14,977 nt of DNA, taken from NCBI GenBank assembly GCA_030837305.1, contig JAUPKT010000096.1, positions 1 through 14,977 of the forward strand. The letters are read 5' to 3'. Under the pieces are notes generated by a model that did not search any database, was not told the DNA's origin, and saw only the letters and a list, made by a program, of their open reading frames with translations. Of the stretch, positions 1 through 7,338 are shown piece by piece. This DNA is from Thermodesulfobacteriota bacterium (GTDB lineage: Bacteria > Desulfobacterota > Desulfomonilia > Desulfomonilales > Desulfomonilaceae). The position numbers and the translations under genes were made by a program. Every line of letters begins with the position of its first letter. The stretch's first letter is position 1.

Positions 1-19
1 AAAGTGAGGGCATTGACAA

Positions 20-1222
20 ATGAGCCAGGACAGGGCGTGTCTCGTTAAAGAGTCGAAGGGGCTGACTTTCTTTGAGAGATATCTCACCATCTGGGTCCTA
101 CTTTGCATAGCAGCGGGTATCTTCCTTGGTAAGACAGCTCCCAGCGCAGCGCAGTTTCTCGACGGTCTGGCCATTTATGTGGGCGAAGCCCCTGTCGTGT
201 CAATACCCATAGCAATCTGCTTGTTCTTCATGATGTACCCCATCATGGTAAAAATTGACTTTGCAGAGGTATTGAAGGCAGGCAAAGCTCTCAGGCCTGT
301 GGGCTTAACCCTCTTCGTGAACTGGGCCATCAAGCCTTTCACCATGTATGCCATCTCTGTCTTTTTTATGGGAGTGCTCTTTATCAATTTCATCGGACCG
401 GACGCAATTGATTATGTGAAGATGCCATTAGGTTTGGACCTACCAGAAGGCGCATCCCATGGAGTGGGCAAGGTGGTTATCATCAACGGCGTGAAAATGC
501 TCGAAGTGCCCCTTTGGAGAAGCTATCTCGCAGGCTGCATTCTCTTGGGTATAGCCCCGTGTACAGCAATGGTATTGGTGTGGGGTTTTTTGGCTAGGGG
601 CAATGACGGTCTTACCCTGGTCATGGTCGCCATTAATTCCCTTACCATGCTCGTGCTCTACGGACCGCTGGGAGGATTTCTTCTGGGTGTCGGTCGATTG
701 CCGGTTCCCTGGCAGGCATTGCTCCTCTCCATAGGTATTTATGTCGCCTTACCCCTCGTGGCCGGGTATTATACACGCCGTCTGCTGATAGCCGCCAAGG
801 GCGAGCAGTGGTTTCAGGAGAAGTTCCTTCACGTCCTTACTCCAGTTACGATCACCGCACTCCTCATCACGTTGGTATTACTGTTTTCGTTTAAGGGCGA
901 GGTAATCGTGAGCAATCCTTTGACGATCTTATGGATTGCTATTCCTTTGTTCATTCAGACCAATCTCATTTTTTGGCTTGGTTATCTGGCCGCCCGAATC
1001 CTCAAACTGAGATATGAGGACGCAGCGCCGGCAGCGATGATCGGGGCATCCAACCACTTTGAGGTGGCCATAGCCACCGCGACCATGCTGTTTGGTCTCT
1101 CTTCGGGCGCAGCATTGGCTACGGTCGTGGGGGTTCTCATTGAGGTGCCCGTCATGCTCATGCTCGTAAAAATTTGCCTCGGAACTCAGCATTGGTTCAG
1201 CCTCACTGGGTCAAAGGCCTGA
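20..1222 (+). CDS. acr3: ACR3-family arsenite efflux transporter
   Basis: This is an inner-membrane arsenite exporter that pumps As(III) out of the cytoplasm using the ion gradient. The 400-residue protein is almost entirely hydrophobic, with about ten membrane segments. It carries the family signature [12 protein letters not shown], whose Cys181 matches the essential cysteine of characterised Acr3 proteins, and the late motif [11 protein letters not shown], whose Glu348 matches the essential glutamate. The N-terminal stretch [12 protein letters not shown] is also typical. Residues about 126-165 form a polar loop that looks longer than in compact family members. The start is well fixed: an in-frame TGA lies at 14-16 and a GAGGG ribosome site at 6-10. 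No arsR or arsC is visible, but the gene begins at the window edge and may be the tail of an ars operon. The family assignment is secure; the substrate is inferred from the family. Confidence 0.93.
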   Translation: MSQDRACLVKESKGLTFFERYLTIWVLLCIAAGIFLGKTAPSAAQFLDGLAIYVGEAPVVSIPIAICLFFMMYPIMVKIDFAEVLKAGKALRPVGLTLFVNWAIKPFTMYAISVFFMGVLFINFIGPDAIDYVKMPLGLDLPEGASHGVGKVVIINGVKMLEVPLWRSYLAGCILLGIAPCTAMVLVWGFLARGNDGLTLVMVAINSLTMLVLYGPLGGFLLGVGRLPVPWQALLLSIGIYVALPLVAGYYTRRLLIAAKGEQWFQEKFLHVLTPVTITALLITLVLLFSFKGEVIVSNPLTILWIAIPLFIQTNLIFWLGYLAARILKLRYEDAAPAAMIGASNHFEVAIATATMLFGLSSGAALATVVGVLIEVPVMLMLVKICLGTQHWFSLTGSKA

Positions 1223-1305
1223 GACGACATAGAGGGGTGTGAGCCTGTTTTCAGAAACTCGTAACACGTTTCTTCTTCAAGTATTGACTTATTGGCGGTG
1301 GCTTT

Positions 1306-3123
1306 ATGACGGATCAGGATAAAGAGCAGGGTGTTTCAAGAGATACAAAGCCGGATCCCACGAGACCGGGTAGAGGTAGGCGGATTCTCAGAGGAGTAGG
1401 GAGGTTTCTTTGGCTTCTCGTTCGGAAAGGAGCTTATGTCGTCTTCATCATTGTCGTTGTCGGTCTGCTCCTCCTCGGGTTGGACAAGGCGGCCGAATTC
1501 GCTCTCTGGAAATCCCCGATGTCGTACGTCTATCCCGAAGATCTGGCCCTGACCAAGAAAGATCTGACAAAACCTGCTTCCCAGTATGATTACGACCTCA
1601 ATCCACGGGTATGCTTGATTTACAATCAGGAAAAAGGCAACCGGTACGAATACGCCAATAATGCAGGCTTCAGAGATCCCAGAGACATCCCGTTTCAAAA
1701 ACCTGATGATGAGTTCCGGATTTTTCTCACCGGCGGCTCAACGGCATTCGGTCTAGGCGCGGCCGGTCAGTCCGCACAACAAACAAATAATTATTATTTG
1801 GAGTATCGCGAGACAATCGCATATTTTCTGGAAAAAATACTCAATGCCTCTGATCCCATTCCGGGCAAGACCATTAAGGTCTACAACACGGCTGTGTGGG
1901 GCCACGCATACCAACATCTCTTGCTTCGGTATGTGACAAAACTCCGCCAGTATAAGCCCGATCTAGTGGTATCCTTGGATGGTGCTAACGAGATTCATCC
2001 CGTAAGCGTCCCTGAAAAAGACTGGAATTATTTCAACCAGGGACAGTTCCACGGGATTTTGAAGGAAATTCTGTCTTATACTCCCGATGGCATTGGTGCG
2101 TACCTCACCTTGTGGCTCAAGAATAATACGTTTCTCATGGCATTCATTTGGAGGGGAATGGACCCGTTCTTTTCCATGGAGACAGGGCTCAGGATGCACC
2201 AGAGCGGATCATTTGGCCCCGACCATGTGAGTGGGGTGCTTGGAATGACAATTGAAGAGCGATCCAAGATGGTCACAGACAACGTCAGTTCAGTGGTGCG
2301 GGTGGTGGAAGATTACCACGCAGTCTTGGAAAACGATGGGACACCTCACATTTTTGCGCTGCAACCCATGCTGTATCTGAGCAAGAAACCTCGTCATGAG
2401 ATGGAGCAGCGAGTAGAGGCGTTTCAGGAACACAAACAGTACTATGACGTTCCCACAGACGGGATCTACGAATATATATGCGAGCGCATTAGAGAAAGTG
2501 CCCAGCGAAAACAGTACTCGCTCGTCGATTTCTCCAAATATTTCGATGACACCGCCCAGTGGGTTTTTACTGATTGGTGCCACGTCACAGCGGGGGCCAA
2601 CTACCTGATGGCAAAAGAGCTGGCAAGCGTCATCAAGGAGCACTTTCTGCACGTTTCGTTAGGCCAAGGCGACAAGATCGATTCCAAGGACAGCTTTTTT
2701 GGTACGCCGTCCATGGGCGCCAAGGTGGTGAATGCTCCAGAGGCCATTGATGGCAATAACGACCCGCAGAACATGTTGCGGGGTTATCCGGGACCCGAGT
2801 CGTACACTTCCAAGGAAGTCGGCCCCCATGAGAAGATGGAAGTGGTGCTGGACTTGAATTCAATTCAAACCATCAGCAGATTAAGGCTCGTGTGGAATGA
2901 AGAATCTTTCGTTCCATCGGCCTGGGCCGTGGATATTTCACCTGATGGCAATGCGTGGACGCCGTGGGTGGAGGGAACCAATAAGAATCTGGACCAATAC
3001 TCTTGGTGGCCTGGATTTGATTACTTTGGGAATGCACCCGTCCAGGCCCGCTTTCTGAGATACCGACAGATTACCTCTGAAAACAGGTCTATCGGCCTCC
3101 GATCATTGAATGTATACCGGTGA
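1306..3123 (+). CDS. Membrane-anchored SGNH-hydrolase-like protein with C-terminal discoidin-like domain
   Basis: The product has 605 residues. A basic N-terminus (residues 1-41) is followed by one membrane helix (about 42-60), which predicts a cytoplasmic N-terminus and a periplasmic body. The body has SGNH/GDSL esterase landmarks: GGST at 143-146 with candidate nucleophile Ser145, DGAN at 225-228 supplying the block-III Asn228, and DWCH at 423-426 supplying the Asp/His pair. Residues about 465-605 resemble an F5/8 type C (discoidin) beta-sandwich, which often binds carbohydrate, for example the segment WAVDISPDGNAWTPW. The likely role is adding or removing acyl groups on a cell-surface glycan, but the substrate is unknown. 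It follows the arsenite exporter by 83 bases on the same strand, with no clear promoter between them. The ribosome site (GGTGG before the ATG) is weak. The fold is fairly sure; the function is inferred. Confidence 0.85.
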   Translation: MTDQDKEQGVSRDTKPDPTRPGRGRRILRGVGRFLWLLVRKGAYVVFIIVVVGLLLLGLDKAAEFALWKSPMSYVYPEDLALTKKDLTKPASQYDYDLNPRVCLIYNQEKGNRYEYANNAGFRDPRDIPFQKPDDEFRIFLTGGSTAFGLGAAGQSAQQTNNYYLEYRETIAYFLEKILNASDPIPGKTIKVYNTAVWGHAYQHLLLRYVTKLRQYKPDLVVSLDGANEIHPVSVPEKDWNYFNQGQFHGILKEILSYTPDGIGAYLTLWLKNNTFLMAFIWRGMDPFFSMETGLRMHQSGSFGPDHVSGVLGMTIEERSKMVTDNVSSVVRVVEDYHAVLENDGTPHIFALQPMLYLSKKPRHEMEQRVEAFQEHKQYYDVPTDGIYEYICERIRESAQRKQYSLVDFSKYFDDTAQWVFTDWCHVTAGANYLMAKELASVIKEHFLHVSLGQGDKIDSKDSFFGTPSMGAKVVNAPEAIDGNNDPQNMLRGYPGPESYTSKEVGPHEKMEVVLDLNSIQTISRLRLVWNEESFVPSAWAVDISPDGNAWTPWVEGTNKNLDQYSWWPGFDYFGNAPVQARFLRYRQITSENRSIGLRSLNVYR

Positions 3124-3245
3124 GAAGGTGGCAGTTCTTGTGATCTTGTTCTCAAAATTGCGGCGGACTGACATGAGTCGCACTGCACCTCGAATCCGCG
3201 AATGCCCGCGTGTAGCGTCCCAAATGTTGTTACATGGAAGCCTTA

Positions 3246-4475
3246 TCACTCAAAAATTTTCTCGTCTTGGGCAAAAGCTTCCTTGGCGTCCAGTTCAGAT
3301 TCCCTGAGATCCGGAATAACCTCTTGCAGCTCTCGATAATATTCATGCTGAATGATCAGGTTCATGATCTCGTTGGTTCCCGTCCATATCATCATCAGTC
3401 GAAGGTCCCTCAAGAGACGTTCCACGGGATATACATTGGTGTATCCTATGCCTCCGAGGACTTGCATGGCGTCATTGATCACGGCCCATGCGGAATCGGA
3501 TGAGAATTTTTTGGCTTGAGATACCAGCCGTCTTGTGTACCCGGTACTCCCCATGCGATCCACTGAAGAAGCCGCCACAAAGGTCATGGCCCTGGCAGCG
3601 TCAAGCCTGGTAATAGAATCCGCAATTCTGAAATTGACCCCTTGGAATTCACGAATCTTCTGTCCAAAAGCCTTTCTTCGGTCGCTATAACGGGCTGCGA
3701 TTTCCAAGGCCACACGAGCTGATCCAGCAGCCGCAGCCGCGGTTGTCATGCGTTCAGGTATCATCATTTGATGAAAAACATCGGCACCCCGGTTTTCTCC
3801 CAAAATTATGTTTTCCACCGGCACCTTGGTATCTCGGAACACGAGCCGCCCTGCACCACCACCTCGAGTACCCATGAGGCCATACACATACTTTGCATCC
3901 ACTCCCATATCTCGTTCAACAATGAAGGCGCTTATTGATTTGGCCGGGCTCCCTTCGCCCGTCCTAGCATAGACGAGGAATATGTCGGCTCCGTCCGCGC
4001 CCACAACGAATCTCTTCTGGCCATTGAGAATGTAATAGTTGCCCTCCCGTCGAGCTGTAGTGGTAGCCCCAAAAAAATCGGACCCGCCACGCGGCTCTGT
4101 GAGAGCTTCAGCACAGAACAACTTTCCCGTGAGGACGGGCTCCAAATATTTTCTCTTCTGTGATTCTGTTCCGAAGAAATCTATGGCCTCGCCGACAATA
4201 CTCACAAGCCCGTAGAGGCACGCCAAGGAGGCTCCTAGAACCCCTATCTCCTCAAGGGCTACGATTTCATCGACCCACTGAAGCCCTCTGCCGCCAAACT
4301 CCCGCGAAAAACGCAAACCGAGCAAGTTGCGTTCGGCCGCTTCCACCAAATATTCACGAGGAAACAGGACTTTCTCAGCGTCCATGTCCAGAAGCAGTTG
4401 CCGTGGTATCTGCTTTACGAAATTTCTTATCTCATTTCTGAGTCGCTTCTGATCAGCAGTGAGAAGAGCTTCCAT
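3246..4475 (-). CDS. Acyl-CoA dehydrogenase (IVD/LCAD-like catalytic base arrangement)
   Basis: This FAD enzyme introduces the alpha-beta double bond into an acyl-CoA thioester and normally passes electrons to electron-transfer flavoprotein. The 409 residues show the standard order: a helical N-domain, the signature [13 protein letters not shown] (122-134), a beta domain, and a C-terminal helical domain with RKAFGQKI (267-274), [11 protein letters not shown] (340-350) and TGTNEI (365-370). The position that holds the catalytic Glu in medium-chain enzymes (YEGT) is Thr365 here. A glutamate instead occurs in PERM (Glu241), matching the helix-G base of isovaleryl-CoA and long-chain acyl-CoA dehydrogenases. 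A strong GGGAGG ribosome site precedes the ATG. The small membrane-protein gene lies 24 bases upstream on the same strand, so the two are probably co-transcribed. About 25 residues at the C-terminus form a charged tail. The family is certain; the chain-length specificity is not. Confidence 0.95.
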   Translation of the reverse strand: MEALLTADQKRLRNEIRNFVKQIPRQLLLDMDAEKVLFPREYLVEAAERNLLGLRFSREFGGRGLQWVDEIVALEEIGVLGASLACLYGLVSIVGEAIDFFGTESQKRKYLEPVLTGKLFCAEALTEPRGGSDFFGATTTARREGNYYILNGQKRFVVGADGADIFLVYARTGEGSPAKSISAFIVERDMGVDAKYVYGLMGTRGGGAGRLVFRDTKVPVENIILGENRGADVFHQMMIPERMTTAAAAAGSARVALEIAARYSDRRKAFGQKIREFQGVNFRIADSITRLDAARAMTFVAASSVDRMGSTGYTRRLVSQAKKFSSDSAWAVINDAMQVLGGIGYTNVYPVERLLRDLRLMMIWTGTNEIMNLIIQHEYYRELQEVIPDLRESELDAKEAFAQDEKIFE

Positions 4476-4499
4476 GGTAATTTCCTCCCATATACAGAT

Positions 4500-4811
4500 T
4501 CAGGAAGTCTTGAGCAGGGTCTTGAGCATGGGCTTCAATTGGGTCAACCCGAAGAAGATGCCTCCGAGCCATCCACCCACGGTCCCGACAAGAAACAGTT
4601 CGGGATTATCAACGCGACTTACGACGATCTTGAAATAGAGAAACAGGTCGGCCAAGAGGAAAGACAAGATTGCACCCAGAAGGAAGACTCGAGTAAAGTG
4701 TCTGTTTGAGACCTTTAGCAACCACCCAAATACGAGAAAACAAAGTAGCAGGGCACCGACACAAAGAGCAAAACCTGCGAATGCGGATTTGAGTAACAGG
4801 AAAATGTCCAT
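4500..4811 (-). CDS. Small membrane protein of unknown function, three predicted helices
   Basis: I do not recognise this 103-residue protein. It has three hydrophobic segments (about residues 8-32, 42-64 and 71-92), short polar loops and a basic C-terminus (KPMLKTLLKTS). It is judged real because it fills the space between nfnB and the acyl-CoA dehydrogenase gene on their strand, has an AGGGG ribosome site 7 bases before its ATG, has the composition of a membrane protein rather than of an antisense frame, and ends 24 bases before the dehydrogenase start. A hairpin terminator upstream (4862-4902) separates it from nfnAB, so it would be the first gene of a two-gene unit with the dehydrogenase. 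I saw no clear promoter in the 98 bases before it. There is no catalytic motif, and the function is unknown. Confidence 0.7.
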   Translation of the reverse strand: MDIFLLLKSAFAGFALCVGALLLCFLVFGWLLKVSNRHFTRVFLLGAILSFLLADLFLYFKIVVSRVDNPELFLVGTVGGWLGGIFFGLTQLKPMLKTLLKTS

Positions 4812-4861
4812 GTAGAGCCCCTAGAGTTTTCTACAGTTTCTCGTGAAAGGGTTGGGAAAAG

Positions 4862-4902
4862 GGAACAGCCCGCTTATGGCCGATGAAACCGCGAGCTGTT
4901 CC
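4862..4902 (-). terminator. Hairpin terminator after nfnB
   Basis: Read on the minus strand, GGAACAGC pairs with GCTGTTCC. A G·U wobble and three more CGC/GCG pairs extend the stem to about 12 pairs, with a 17-base loop. The mismatch position pairs only in the minus-strand RNA, which supports that orientation. The hairpin starts 8 bases past the nfnB stop and is followed by CTTTTCCC. The T tract is short, so termination may be partial. Confidence 0.6.
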
Positions 4903-4909
4903 ACGGAGA

Positions 4910-6337
4910 TCAACCGACACCAAAAGTCTGCAGCATGGAGAGACCCGCTTTCCTGCCTGCTCCCATAGCCAAAATAACCGTCGCCGCGCCGGTAACAATG
5001 TCTCCACCGGCCCAGATTCGATCACGGGAGGTCTTGCCTGATTCCAGGTCAGCCACTATGTTGCCCCACTTGTTTGTTTCCAATTTCTTCGTCGTGGTGG
5101 GTACCAGCGGATTCGCTCCGTTGCCGATGGCTACGATTACCGTATCGCATTCAATATCAAAAAACTTTCCTTCAATGGGAAGCGGTCGCCGTCTCCCGGA
5201 TGCATCCGGTTCTCCAAGCTTCATCTCTTGACAACGGATGCCAACGGCCCAACCGCCATCATTGCCCAGTATCTCCAGTGGGGCCGTCAGAATCTTAAAT
5301 TTGACACCCTCCTCCACTGCGTGGTGGACTTCTTCCGATCGTGCGGGAAGCTCATCCATGGTGCGACGATACACGATGGTTACCTCTTCGGCGCCCAGCC
5401 TCAGGGCCGTCCGAGCAGAGTCCATGGCCACGTTGCCGCCTCCAAAGACAACCACTCGTTTGCCTTTTGCAGTGGGCGTATCTGCTTGGGGGAAGAGGTA
5501 CGCCTTCATCAAATTGGCCCGTGTGAGGAACTCATTGGCGGAGTACACCCCGTTGAGATTCTCTCCGGGAATTTTCAAGAACAAGGGGGCTCCAGCACCT
5601 GATCCAATGAATACCGCATCGTACTTCTTCTTTTCCAACAGGTCGTCAACGGTCTCTATTCGACCAATGACCCAGTTCGTCTTGAAGTCAACGCCCAATC
5701 TCCTTAATTCATCGACCTCCTGACGGACGATTTCTTTCGGGAGCCTGAACTCGGGTATTCCGTAGACCAACACTCCACCCAGTTCGTGGAGAGCTTCAAA
5801 GACCGTTACCGCAACGCCTTTCTTGATTAAGGCTCCCGCCAAGGTTAAACCGGCAGGGCCCGATCCCACCACGCCGACTTTCAAGCCCGTGGGCTTTGGC
5901 ATTTCAGGCATCTTCCCCTGCCCGTGAACTGCAGCATAGTCCGCCACATATCTCTCCAAGCGGCCTATGGCACACGGTTCTCCCTTGCCCTTTTTGCCCA
6001 GCACGCACTTGGCCTCGCATTGGGTCTCCTGAGGACAGACGCGACCGGCAATCCGAGGGAGGCTGTTTTTCTCTTTAAGTTTCCATGCAGCACCAATCAC
6101 ATCACCCGCTTTCACCATGGAGACGAAATCAGGAATATCCACCTCCACAGGACAGCCGCTCACGCAATAGGGCTTTTTGCAATTAAGGCATCTGCTGGCT
6201 TCCAGCAGAGCAAGATCATTGTCATAGCCAAGGGCCACTTCATAAAAGTTGTGCGCCCTTTCAATGGGATTCTGTTCAGGCATCTTCTGCCTTGGTATTT
6301 TCACCTTCTTTGATTCTGGTTTCACTTGGTCCGTCAT
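4910..6337 (-). CDS. nfnB: NfnB-like NADPH-binding subunit of electron-bifurcating ferredoxin:NADP oxidoreductase (GltD-like)
   Basis: This is the large subunit of a cytoplasmic flavin-based transhydrogenase that reversibly couples NADH and reduced ferredoxin oxidation to NADP+ reduction. The 475 residues resemble the glutamate synthase small subunit. The N-terminal domain has eight cysteines for two iron-sulfur clusters (50, 53, 58, 62 and 101, 107, 111, 122). Then come an FAD-binding GSGPAG (158-163), an NADPH-site GGGNVA (299-304) followed by RRTMDELPAR, and a C-terminal FAD motif AGGDIVTGA. An upstream in-frame ATG would add ten residues. I prefer the ATG at 6337 because it overlaps the nfnA stop as TAATG, sits just after GGGGGTG, and suits translational coupling. 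Alone the protein could be called a glutamate synthase beta subunit or sulfide dehydrogenase subunit A; the adjacent nfnA makes Nfn the better call. Confidence 0.9.
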   Translation of the reverse strand: MTDQVKPESKKVKIPRQKMPEQNPIERAHNFYEVALGYDNDLALLEASRCLNCKKPYCVSGCPVEVDIPDFVSMVKAGDVIGAAWKLKEKNSLPRIAGRVCPQETQCEAKCVLGKKGKGEPCAIGRLERYVADYAAVHGQGKMPEMPKPTGLKVGVVGSGPAGLTLAGALIKKGVAVTVFEALHELGGVLVYGIPEFRLPKEIVRQEVDELRRLGVDFKTNWVIGRIETVDDLLEKKKYDAVFIGSGAGAPLFLKIPGENLNGVYSANEFLTRANLMKAYLFPQADTPTAKGKRVVVFGGGNVAMDSARTALRLGAEEVTIVYRRTMDELPARSEEVHHAVEEGVKFKILTAPLEILGNDGGWAVGIRCQEMKLGEPDASGRRRPLPIEGKFFDIECDTVIVAIGNGANPLVPTTTKKLETNKWGNIVADLESGKTSRDRIWAGGDIVTGAATVILAMGAGRKAGLSMLQTFGVG

Positions 6338-7197
6338 TATGCACCCCCGGGAAACGTGCACTGACAACCGCGGGGCGTTTCTCTGAAATTATTGAGTGCA
6401 ATCAATTCCGGCCCTTTGTACATTGCCAGTCTCTTCATGAGCAAATCAAAGTCCACTTCAAATGCGTCGAATTCTGGTCCATCAACGCAACCAAACATGG
6501 TCTTGCCGCCGACCTCCACCCGGCAGGCACCGCACATGCCCGTGCCATCCACCATGATCGGGTTCAGGCTGACCACGGTGGGTATGTTTGCCTTGCGGGT
6601 CACGTTCACCGTTGCCTTCATCATGGGGACCGGTCCTATGGCCACTGCCAGGTCGATTTTCGTGCCTTTGTCAATGAGACCTTGTAGAACCTGTGTCACG
6701 AATCCATGGATGCCGAATGAGCCGTCGTCAGTTGCAATGAGAGTCTCATGGCTCACCTTCTTCATATCCTCGGTCATGATGAGAAGTCCTTCAGTACGGG
6801 CTCCAATAATGGTAATGACGTTATTTCCCGCTTCATACATGCCTTTGGTAATGGGAAAGAGGGGAGCCACGCCAATGCCGCCACCGACACCAACCACGGT
6901 ACCAAACTTTTCAATGTGCGTCGGTTTACCAAGAGGACCACAGAGGTCCTGGAGCTTTTCGCCCACGCACATGGTCCCCATGTAATACGTAGTGACGCCC
7001 ACTTCTTGCCAGACAAGCGTGATAGTGCCCTTTTCCGGATCTTTGTCTGCAACGGTCAATGGGATTCGCTCTCCATTCTCGTGGGTCCTCAGTATAATAA
7101 ACTGCCCAGGACGATGCGCTTGGGCTATCGCAGGAGCGGAGATAACGGCGCGGTTGACCCCAGGACCAATCCGCTCCTTTTCAAGGATCTCGAACAT
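6337..7197 (-). CDS. nfnA: NfnA-like FAD/NAD and [2Fe-2S] subunit of ferredoxin:NADP oxidoreductase (SudB-like)
   Basis: This is the small subunit of the NfnAB transhydrogenase, where NADH and one FAD bind. The 286 residues follow the ferredoxin-NADP reductase plan: an FAD-binding barrel with RPGQFIILR (29-37) and RIPLTVAD (44-51), then a nucleotide-binding half with GVGGGIGVAPL (103-113). The C-terminal cluster motif is DGTGMCGAC (218-226 region; Asp217/218, Cys222, Cys225) with Cys237 in GCVDGPEFD, matching the three-Cys plus one-Asp [2Fe-2S] site reported for NfnA. It is first in the nfnAB unit, with a strong GAGGAGGT ribosome site and a promoter at 7290-7318. The stop TAA overlaps the nfnB ATG. 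Older annotations call this family sulfide dehydrogenase subunit beta or a dihydroorotate dehydrogenase electron-transfer subunit; no pyrD is present here. Confidence 0.9.
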   Translation of the reverse strand: MFEILEKERIGPGVNRAVISAPAIAQAHRPGQFIILRTHENGERIPLTVADKDPEKGTITLVWQEVGVTTYYMGTMCVGEKLQDLCGPLGKPTHIEKFGTVVGVGGGIGVAPLFPITKGMYEAGNNVITIIGARTEGLLIMTEDMKKVSHETLIATDDGSFGIHGFVTQVLQGLIDKGTKIDLAVAIGPVPMMKATVNVTRKANIPTVVSLNPIMVDGTGMCGACRVEVGGKTMFGCVDGPEFDAFEVDFDLLMKRLAMYKGPELIALNNFRETPRGCQCTFPGGA

Positions 7198-7289
7198 CTA
7201 TCGAACCTCCTCGGAAGCTTATAATCTAGTGATTTTTTGAGAGCTGATCGATGGGAATTTAGTCGGGTCCAGCAAAATCACAATCTCAT

Positions 7290-7318
7290 ATTTTACCACA
7301 GAGATATCTTTCTCTCAA
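7290..7318 (-). promoter_or_regulatory. Sigma-70-type promoter for nfnAB
   Basis: On the minus strand, TTGAGA (7318-7313), a 17-base spacer and TAAAAT (7295-7290) form a good housekeeping promoter with an extended TGG before the -10 box. Transcription would start near 7283, giving a leader of about 85 bases before nfnA. The promoter overlaps the intergenic space just after the SGNH-TPR stop, so nfnAB need not depend on readthrough. Confidence 0.6.
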
Positions 7319-7338
7319 AGCGATTTTTTGTACTCACT

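Noticed and set aside
710..722. Sigma-54-like TGGCAG...TTGC pattern
   Set aside because: It lies inside the arsenite exporter coding region and no gene starts suitably downstream; a chance match is likely.
1254..1272. GAAAC...GTTTC inverted repeat between the exporter and the SGNH gene, followed by a T/C-rich stretch
   Set aside because: Only five continuous outer pairs with internal mismatches and an interrupted T tract; too weak to call a terminator.
3124..3245. Convergent gap after the SGNH-discoidin gene, checked for a two-way terminator
   Set aside because: Only short stems (for example GACT/AGTC near 3167-3180) without a T tract; nothing convincing.
5238..5723. 161-codon open frame on the plus strand opposite nfnB
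   Set aside because: Antisense shadow of nfnB with low-complexity Ser/Arg/Pro content and no start signals.
6392..6985. 197-codon open frame on the plus strand opposite nfnA
   Set aside because: It lies fully antisense to a well-recognised gene, has no ribosome site or domain, and its composition (many Pro, Ser and Met) is that of a shadow frame.
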